Source: Dyella_B sp035486915
Lineage (GTDB): Bacteria > Pseudomonadota > Gammaproteobacteria > Xanthomonadales > Rhodanobacteraceae
DNA: 11,448 nucleotides
Direction: 5' to 3'
Assembly: GCF_035486915.1 (NCBI RefSeq)
Contig: NZ_DATHMR010000167.1
Span: 1 to 11,448 of the forward strand
The notes under the pieces were generated by a model. The model made no database searches and was not told the origin of the DNA. It saw nothing but the letters and a program-made list of their open reading frames with translations. A program made the translations under genes and the position numbers. Of this stretch, positions 6,605 to 11,448 are shown one piece after another. Each line of letters opens with the position of its first letter. Positions within the stretch are counted from its first letter, which is position 1.

Positions 6605-7108
6605 ATGAAAACGTTCGGGTTGATCGCAGTAATGGCGGCTGCCGTGATGATCGCGGCTCCTGGGGTACATGCGCAGGCCGCGGCGTCCAGCGGCAGCATG
6701 ACGATCCAATGCAACGATGGCACGTCGCAGACGGTGTCCACCACGAAAGGCGCTTGCCGCGGGCACAAGGGTATCAACAAGTCCGCAAGTGGCTCGTCGA
6801 GCTCCACTTCGAGCTCGTCAAGCTCAAAGTCGAGCAGTGCCAGCAGCAATACTGCCGCCGCCGCTCCCGCGGCAGCCAGTAAAACCAGTGCCTCAAGCAG
6901 CAACGCCATGAAGTCTGCACCGTCCACCACGCCGGCAGCTGGCGGTGGTCCGGACAAGGTCTGGGTGAACACCGGGTCCAAGACCAAGGCTTATCACTGC
7001 CAGGGCGACAAGTACTACGGCACAACCAAGCAAGGTCAGTACATGACCAAGGCTCAGGCCGAGTCGCAGGGTTATCACGCTTCCAAGAGCAGCAAGGCCT
7101 GCGGCTAA
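6605..7108 (+). CDS. Small secreted protein, two Cys-pair ends joined by a Ser/Ala-rich linker
   Basis: A 167-residue exported protein of unknown function. The signal peptide is MKTFGLIAVMAAAVMIAAPG then VHA, cut before QAAA. A short first module (SMTIQCNDGTSQTVSTTKGA then CRGH, Cys36 and Cys51) resembles DUF3761-type sequences. Residues about 59-112 are a low-complexity Ser/Ala/Lys linker. The C-terminal module, KVWVNTGSKTKAYHCQGDKY then YGTTKQGQYM and a final Cys166 (118-166), matches a small domain I recall from secreted Burkholderia and Xanthomonadales proteins, with a Cys pair (132, 166) and a conserved YHC.G..YYG.TK.G.YM pattern. Even Cys number suggests disulfides in the periplasm or outside. 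A GGAGGG site seven bases before ATG 6605 supports this start over in-frame ATGs up to 6434, which would spoil the signal peptide. It is flanked by terminators and probably monocistronic. Confidence 0.78.
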   Translation: MKTFGLIAVMAAAVMIAAPGVHAQAAASSGSMTIQCNDGTSQTVSTTKGACRGHKGINKSASGSSSSTSSSSSSKSSSASSNTAAAAPAAASKTSASSSNAMKSAPSTTPAAGGGPDKVWVNTGSKTKAYHCQGDKYYGTTKQGQYMTKAQAESQGYHASKSSKACG

Positions 7109-7125
7109 TTCAATGCGTGTTGCCG

Positions 7126-7160
7126 AGCCCTCTCCTGTTGCGGGAGAGGGCTTTTTGTTT
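7126..7160 (+). terminator. Rho-independent terminator
   Basis: AGCCCTCTCC (7126-7135) pairs perfectly with GGAGAGGGCT (7143-7152) around a seven-base loop, and TTTTTGTTT follows at once. It lies 17 bases after the stop codon of the secreted-protein gene, so it ends that transcript. Confidence 0.9.
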
Positions 7161-7164
7161 CTTG

Positions 7165-7407
7165 GGGCCTGTTCGAAATCTCATTGAGAGATCAACTTCT
7201 TTTTCGCCGTCATTGACCGGCTTTGCTGTTTTAAGACGCCTCAGTGAAAGCTGGAGGCGCTTTTCAACAGCGCATGCTTTTTGTAGGGCTATAAAGTCAC
7301 TGGATTCCAGCCTTCGCTGGAATGACGATCCAGGAAACGGATGACGGCTCAGGAAAAGGTCGTTTTGGGCTGCTTACAGACGCCCCATAGAGATTTTGAA
7401 CAGGCTC
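7165..7407. mobile_element. 243-bp MITE-like segment with imperfect terminal inverted repeats
   Basis: The left end GGGCCTGTTCGAAATCTC (7165-7182) and the right end GAGATTTTGAACAGGCTC (7390-7407) are inverted repeats matching at 16 of 18 positions. The interior has no plausible gene; it holds a REP-like hairpin (7304-7323) and a second inverted pair, GCCGTCAT (7207-7214) and ATGACGGC (about 7340-7350). A short non-coding segment bounded by inverted repeats is how a MITE, or an internally deleted insertion sequence, looks. Flanking bases are TTG on the left and TTA on the right, so there is no clean target duplication, which weakens the call. The right end directly abuts the TAA stop (7408-7410) of the VOC gene. 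A non-mobile structured intergenic element remains possible. Confidence 0.5.
7296..7329. repeat. REP-like palindromic repeat, copy 2
   Basis: The core is a perfect hairpin ATTCCAGC-CTTC-GCTGGAAT (7304-7323), preceded by GTCACTGG and followed by GACG. It is the reverse orientation of the element at 227-294: read backwards it begins CGTCATTCCAGCGAAGGC, against CGTCATTCCGGCGAAGGC there. Compensating changes (A-T for G-C) in both arms keep the hairpin, which suggests structure is conserved. Confidence 0.65.
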
Positions 7408-7833
7408 TTAGGGCGTGTGCCAGGGGTCGTAGCTTCCAAACCACCACATGTGGCCTTCCGGATCGCGACAACCGTAACCGGCACCGCCGTATTCTTTCTC
7501 CGCATACGGGTCGATGATGTCGGCGCCGGCTGCTTTGGCGCGCTCGTAGTGCGCTTTGCAGTCTTTCACCGTGACGCTCACGACTTGCGTTTCGCGTCCC
7601 TGTATTTCATCAGGATGCGCGAGGCGTCTGCCAAAGTCATCGTCCTTCATGTCGCTCAACATCACCATGCCGCTGCCGTAAGTCAGCTGCGCATGCATCA
7701 CACGGCCCTCATCGTCCTCGTAAACAGCCTGCTTTTCGAATCCGAAGGCCTTGCATAACCAATCGATGGCAGCGTGCGCGTCGCGGTAGCGCATCGACGG
7801 AATGATGGTGCTGCCTTGGAATGCGTTGTTCAT
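7408..7833 (-). CDS. VOC family protein (glyoxalase/bleomycin-resistance/PhnB-like)
   Basis: A 141-residue cytoplasmic protein of the vicinal oxygen chelate superfamily, two paired beta-alpha-beta-beta-beta modules. The N-terminal half has MRYRDAHAAIDWLCKAFGFE (14-33) and GRVMHAQLTYGSGMVMLSD (43-61). The second has QVVSVTVKDCKAHYERAKAA (83-102) and EYGGAGYGCRDPEGHMWWFG (114-133), the latter a PhnB-like ending. The family includes glyoxalases, dioxygenases and drug-binding resistance proteins; which one this is cannot be read off, and the typical glyoxalase I metal set is not evident. A possible AGGA site lies nine bases before the ATG at 7833. It follows the mechanosensitive channel gene by 48 bp on the same strand and may share its transcript. 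Its stop codon touches the inverted-repeat element. Confidence 0.87.
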   Translation of the reverse strand: MNNAFQGSTIIPSMRYRDAHAAIDWLCKAFGFEKQAVYEDDEGRVMHAQLTYGSGMVMLSDMKDDDFGRRLAHPDEIQGRETQVVSVTVKDCKAHYERAKAAGADIIDPYAEKEYGGAGYGCRDPEGHMWWFGSYDPWHTP

Positions 7834-7881
7834 GACGAGACATCCTGTGGGCGAGTAACGAGGGTCGAAAGTCTTTGTGCG

Positions 7882-10323
7882 TTATCCCGGCGCGGCGGGG
7901 CTGTCTTCGCCCAGCGGACCGAGGTTGCGAATCACCATGCTCTGCGGCGTCGACAGAGGCAGTTGTGCCTTCGCAAGCCGCGAGAGAATGTCGAACAGAA
8001 TGTCGCTCTTTACGGTGGACGCATCGCGCGGGCTGCGCACGTAGGCCACGCCGGTGAACGTCATCGCGCTGCTGGTGATGTCGTCCAGGCTGACTGACGG
8101 CACCGGTGTGGCGAGTGTTGCATGGTTGTCTTGCAGCGCCTCCAGCATGATTTCGCGCATCTTGGCGGCGTCCGTATCCAGTGGCATCGGCAAACTGAGT
8201 TTCACGCGACCGAGCGAATTGCCATGTGTCACATTGCGCAGGTTCTGTGTGATGAATTGCGAGTTCGGCACGATCATCGTGGAGCGATCGCTAAGCTGGA
8301 TCTCCGTTGCACGCACATTGATGCGACGGATATCGCCTTCCACGCCTGGCATGCTCACCCAATCGCCCACTTTCACGGGCTGCTCGGCGAGCAGGATCAA
8401 GCCGGAGATGAAGTTCGACACGATAGCCTGCAAGCCAAAACCAATACCCACGGACAGGGCGCTGGCAATCCATGTGATGCTCTGCAAGCTCACATCCGCC
8501 GTCTTAAGCGCGAGCGCAAAGACAATGACGACGGCCACATAACCAAGCAACGTGACGATCGAATTCTGCATGCCGACATCGAGCGATGTCTTGGGCAGCA
8601 GCTGTTCGGTGAGCCAGCGCTTGACGATGCGCACGATGAGCAGACCCGCGATGAAAACCACGACAGCCTTGAAAACGGCGCCGGGATTGATCGTGAGCTT
8701 GCCAAAACTCAAATTGGTGAACGCTTGACCGATATGCGAAAACAGGTCGTTGGGGCTTCCGCCAAAAGGCATCAACACCGTGCCGACGGCGATGATCAGA
8801 AGAAGCACGCGGCAGATGGCCGATAGAACGGTCGCTGTTTGGTCCAGCGTCGCGGGAGCAACCCCGAACGTAGATTGAAGCCTCTGGCCACTGCGCCCCT
8901 TCGGCGACAACAGCGTCTCGAATAGATCGTGCTGGAAATGCGTGAGGATGTAGAGCGACGCCACGATCATGCCGACCCACAGCAGCTGCCAGGAGATGAA
9001 GAAGCCAAACGCGATGTAGCCGATCAAGACCGAAAGCCACGCGAGGACTACCGCAACCACCGCAACGCCGGCGAGGACACCCACCCAAAGCGCATGCCGC
9101 TTGGGTGCTTTTTCGTCGTCCTGGCGCAATGTACGTCGGACGCGTTGAACGCGGAACAAGGCAAGACCAACGAGGCCGCTAATCAACAGCGCGAGGAATG
9201 CGCGTGTCGCGATGGCAGCGGGAAGGCTGGCACCGGCGATGTCATTCAGGTGCTCGATCACGCCGAGCAGGAAAAACGCTGTGCCAAGCACCCACGGGAA
9301 CCAGCGCAGATCGCGCACGGTTTCCTCGGCCAGGGCAGGAAGTCGCCAGGACGGGTGATGGTAAGAAAGCAAAGCACGCCCGAGTCCAGCCACAAACGCA
9401 GCGAAAAAGACTGTGCGGACGTTTTGCAGCGCGAACGTCACCAGGTCGTCATCCAGTGTGTCGTTCCAGTTGACGCCTTCATAGGCCAGCCATGCCGCAA
9501 CGCCAAACGAAAGCGTGACGGTCAACGTGAGAATCACGGCGAGCGCGCTACGCCGCAGATGACCATCGGGCATATAGCGGCTGGCAATCGCCAGCACCGC
9601 GCGCTCCACCAGCCAACGGCCAGGAACGATAAGCAACAGCGCACCGATCAGGCACAGGACGAAAGGCAGGCGATTTGGCGGTTGCCACGCGGCGCTGACG
9701 CCATCGACAAACAAGCCTTCGACGCGCGTGATGTGTACGCTGTCTTCGGAGAAGGACTGCTTCAGATTCGACCAGAACGCGATGCTAAGCGGCGTACCAT
9801 TGCGTGTGCTCAACTGTGTCTGAAACTGTTCGTTTCGCGTCTCGGCAATCTGCGTCGTCAGCTTTGCAGCATCCTGGGTGAGCAGCTGCGCCTGTTTCAT
9901 TTCGCCATCGAGCTTGCTTTTGTCGCGTTCCAGCTGGCGCCGTTGCTGGCTGACTGCCGGTGTTTCGGATGGAGCACCGGCGGCGGGAGCAGGGCCTAGC
10001 ACGGTCAATCGCGCCTGCACCCCATCCATCTGCGGCGTAAGCGTATCGACCCACTGATTCGCCTGCTGCTGCACCAGGCCTGCCTCCGTGCGCAGATCAT
10101 TGAGCGGCAGCGTCGTGTTCTTGTTCGTCAGCGAGGTCTTGATGCCATCGAGCTGCTTGCTGAGGCCGACCAGTGCCTGGGCAGGATCCTGTGTCGTACT
10201 TGCACTGGCGGGTGCAGATGAGGACGAGGCCGGGTTCTGAGCGTGCAGCAAGGATGACGCGCCAAAGGCGAGCACGCCGACGGCGAGCGGAAGGGCAGAA
10301 AGCTTACGAAGAATGGTATGCAT
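7882..10323 (-). CDS. MscS-family mechanosensitive ion channel with large periplasmic N-terminal domain (DUF3772-type)
   Basis: About 813 residues, an inner-membrane channel of the large MscS/MscK-like class that releases solutes on hypo-osmotic shock. The signal peptide is MHTILRKLSALPLAVGVLAF to LLHA (residues 1-28). Residues about 29-215 are a periplasmic, Gln-rich, probably coiled-coil region like DUF3772 proteins, followed by about ten hydrophobic segments (219-238, 259-281, 305-321, 341-359, 370-390, 411-438, 445-460, 503-518, 549-567, 589-608). The pore helix and start of the MscS beta domain, LSVGIGFGLQAIVSNFISG to LLAEQPVKVGDWV, lie at 623-656, and the cytoplasmic vestibule runs to about 800. 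The start is uncertain: ATG 10323 gives the best signal peptide; ATG 10332 and TTG 10359 are in frame, and none has a strong ribosome site. It is transcribed divergently from the ABC exporter. Confidence 0.88.
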   Translation of the reverse strand: MHTILRKLSALPLAVGVLAFGASSLLHAQNPASSSSAPASASTTQDPAQALVGLSKQLDGIKTSLTNKNTTLPLNDLRTEAGLVQQQANQWVDTLTPQMDGVQARLTVLGPAPAAGAPSETPAVSQQRRQLERDKSKLDGEMKQAQLLTQDAAKLTTQIAETRNEQFQTQLSTRNGTPLSIAFWSNLKQSFSEDSVHITRVEGLFVDGVSAAWQPPNRLPFVLCLIGALLLIVPGRWLVERAVLAIASRYMPDGHLRRSALAVILTLTVTLSFGVAAWLAYEGVNWNDTLDDDLVTFALQNVRTVFFAAFVAGLGRALLSYHHPSWRLPALAEETVRDLRWFPWVLGTAFFLLGVIEHLNDIAGASLPAAIATRAFLALLISGLVGLALFRVQRVRRTLRQDDEKAPKRHALWVGVLAGVAVVAVVLAWLSVLIGYIAFGFFISWQLLWVGMIVASLYILTHFQHDLFETLLSPKGRSGQRLQSTFGVAPATLDQTATVLSAICRVLLLIIAVGTVLMPFGGSPNDLFSHIGQAFTNLSFGKLTINPGAVFKAVVVFIAGLLIVRIVKRWLTEQLLPKTSLDVGMQNSIVTLLGYVAVVIVFALALKTADVSLQSITWIASALSVGIGFGLQAIVSNFISGLILLAEQPVKVGDWVSMPGVEGDIRRINVRATEIQLSDRSTMIVPNSQFITQNLRNVTHGNSLGRVKLSLPMPLDTDAAKMREIMLEALQDNHATLATPVPSVSLDDITSSAMTFTGVAYVRSPRDASTVKSDILFDILSRLAKAQLPLSTPQSMVIRNLGPLGEDSPAAPG

Positions 10324-10518
10324 GCCGGGCATGATCCGAATGCGGCGCCGGATGGTCAATTGTTCTCGCGCCGGTGGCCTTTTTACAGGCGGTTAGCGTT
10401 CAGGCACGCCCCGATCGCGCATTGTGCGAAGAAAATGTGACGGGTCGTACGAGCAACGCCCTGTAATATCGGTGGGCCATCCCCACATGGTGGTGGCATG
10501 CACAGGGACAGCACACCC

Positions 10519-11448
10519 ATGATCTTCCGCTGGTTTGAATCGCTGATCGACGCCTTCAAGGAACCGGTCGACAGCATGCCGCCAAAATCGGTGTGGCACT
10601 TCTACGCTTTTTATCTGCGCCAGGTTTGGCCGGTATTCCTCGCCGCCATTGTGGTGGGTTTTGGCGTAGCGCTGGTCGAAGTGTCGCTGTTTGGCTTCAT
10701 CGGCAGCATCGTCGATATGGCCAAAGGTGTGCCGGACGGAAAGGCCTTCTTCCAGACGCACGGCCGCGAATTGCTGTGGATGGGTTTTGTGGCGCTGGTG
10801 CTGCGCCCCATCTTCATCGGGTTGCACGATCTGCTAGTTAATCAGGCTGTCGTGCCGAACCTCACCAATCGCATTCGCTGGCAGAACCATCGCTATGTGA
10901 TTCGGCAGAGTCTTGGCTTCTTTCAGAACGATTACGCCGGGCGCATCGCCAATCGCATCATGCAGACCGGTGCGTCGTTGCGCGAGTCGGCGGTGCAGAT
11001 CGTCGATGCGATCTGGTACGTCGCCATCTATACCGGCAGCGCCATCGTGATGTTCGCGAAAGCGGATGTATGGCTGGCCGCGCCGCTCGTTGTCTGGCTC
11101 TTTGCTTACGTCGGCACGCTTTACATTTTCATTCCGCGCACGCGTGAACGTTCGTGGCATGCGTCCGAAGCGCGCTCGAAGTTGATGGGCCGTATCGTCG
11201 ATGGCTATAGCAATATTCTGACGCTCAAGCTGTTTGCGCACACCCAGCGCGAAGAAGCGTATGTCGCGCAGGCGATGGAAGAGCAAACGCAGAAGCTGCG
11301 CGGCATGACGCGCCTAACCACGGCGATGGATAGCACCATTACCACCCTCAACGGCTTCCTTATCGTGGGGACGTCTGCGCTTGCCTTGTGGCTGTGGAGT
11401 CAGGGCAAAGTGACAGTGGGTGCCATTGCGCTGTCTACAGGTCTCGTC
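10519..11448 (+). CDS. ABC exporter, membrane domain (type IV fold, partial; ATP-binding domain beyond window)
   Basis: The first 310 codons of a gene that is still open at the window edge. Hydrophobic segments at about 36-65, 84-104, 165-180, 185-205 and 275-292 fit an ABC exporter transmembrane domain. Two stretches typical of half-transporters support this: LGFFQNDYAGRIANRIMQT (132-150) and ARSKLMGRIVDGYSNILTLK (218-237), followed by LFAHTQREE, the coupling-helix region. The nucleotide-binding domain (Walker A, LSGGQ) should lie downstream, so the class, ATP-binding/permease fusion, is inferred; the substrate is unknown. The chosen ATG at 10519 has AGGGA ten bases upstream. An in-frame ATG at 10498 would add seven residues. 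Upstream, GTGGG/CCCAC (10472-10486) and CCAC/GTGG (10483-10493) could form alternative hairpins in the leader, but this is weak. Confidence 0.85.
   Translation, partial: MIFRWFESLIDAFKEPVDSMPPKSVWHFYAFYLRQVWPVFLAAIVVGFGVALVEVSLFGFIGSIVDMAKGVPDGKAFFQTHGRELLWMGFVALVLRPIFIGLHDLLVNQAVVPNLTNRIRWQNHRYVIRQSLGFFQNDYAGRIANRIMQTGASLRESAVQIVDAIWYVAIYTGSAIVMFAKADVWLAAPLVVWLFAYVGTLYIFIPRTRERSWHASEARSKLMGRIVDGYSNILTLKLFAHTQREEAYVAQAMEEQTQKLRGMTRLTTAMDSTITTLNGFLIVGTSALALWLWSQGKVTVGAIALSTGLV

Noticed and set aside
8929..9999. 356-codon plus-strand frame inside the MscS channel gene
   Set aside because: Charged, low-hydrophobic translation opposite a membrane protein with a clear MscS signature; a codon-composition artefact.
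10441..10500. Possible promoter with TAATAT (10464-10469) as -10 before the ABC gene
   Set aside because: No matching -35 at the proper spacing; the best candidate (GTGACG at 10437) is too far upstream.
1..11448. CRISPR array, tRNA, rRNA or phage genes
   Set aside because: No regularly spaced repeats, no cloverleaf or rRNA signature and no phage-type proteins seen on either strand.

Overview
The window looks like chromosome from a high-GC gammaproteobacterium of the Xanthomonadales, most probably a Rhodanobacteraceae member (Dyella/Rhodanobacter/Luteibacter type). This rests on the many secreted hydrolases, the protein families present, and an intergenic repeat with a hairpin around a short CTTGTC loop that I recall from Xanthomonadales genomes. 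The genus is an inference. There is no phage, plasmid, tRNA, rRNA or CRISPR content.

Layout. At 1-145 (minus) is the N-terminus of a lipoprotein that is probably an exported methionine sulfoxide reductase MsrA. About 500 bp without genes follow, filled by a REP-like hairpin and a longer structured repeat (227 to about 560). Next is a tight minus-strand operon, in transcription order: a membrane-anchored guanyl-specific ribonuclease (1759-1322), a barstar-type inhibitor (1325-888, start and stop overlapping) and a small YbcJ-like S4 RNA-binding protein (886-665, one base after the barstar stop).

From 1907 the plus strand carries three exported proteins: a TolB/PD40-like beta-propeller, a serine beta-lactamase-like hydrolase with a C-terminal extension, and an alpha/beta esterase. 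A perfect palindrome that probably ends transcription follows. Then comes a small secreted protein with two Cys-containing ends joined by a Ser/Ala linker (6605-7108) and a good rho-independent terminator.

A 243-bp, non-coding, inverted-repeat-bounded segment (7165-7407, MITE-like, containing a REP hairpin) ends exactly at the stop codon of a minus-strand VOC-family protein. Upstream of that gene is a large MscS-type mechanosensitive channel. Divergent from the channel, an ABC exporter begins at 10519 and runs off the window, with only its membrane domain visible.

How it fits together: most products act in the envelope or periplasm. The most interesting unit is the RNase/barstar/S4 operon, an exported RNA-cleaving enzyme translationally coupled to its presumed cytoplasmic antidote. 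Each component family is known. The fixed link with an S4 protein, if conserved, would be the novel part. The two repeat regions are the other places worth a second look.
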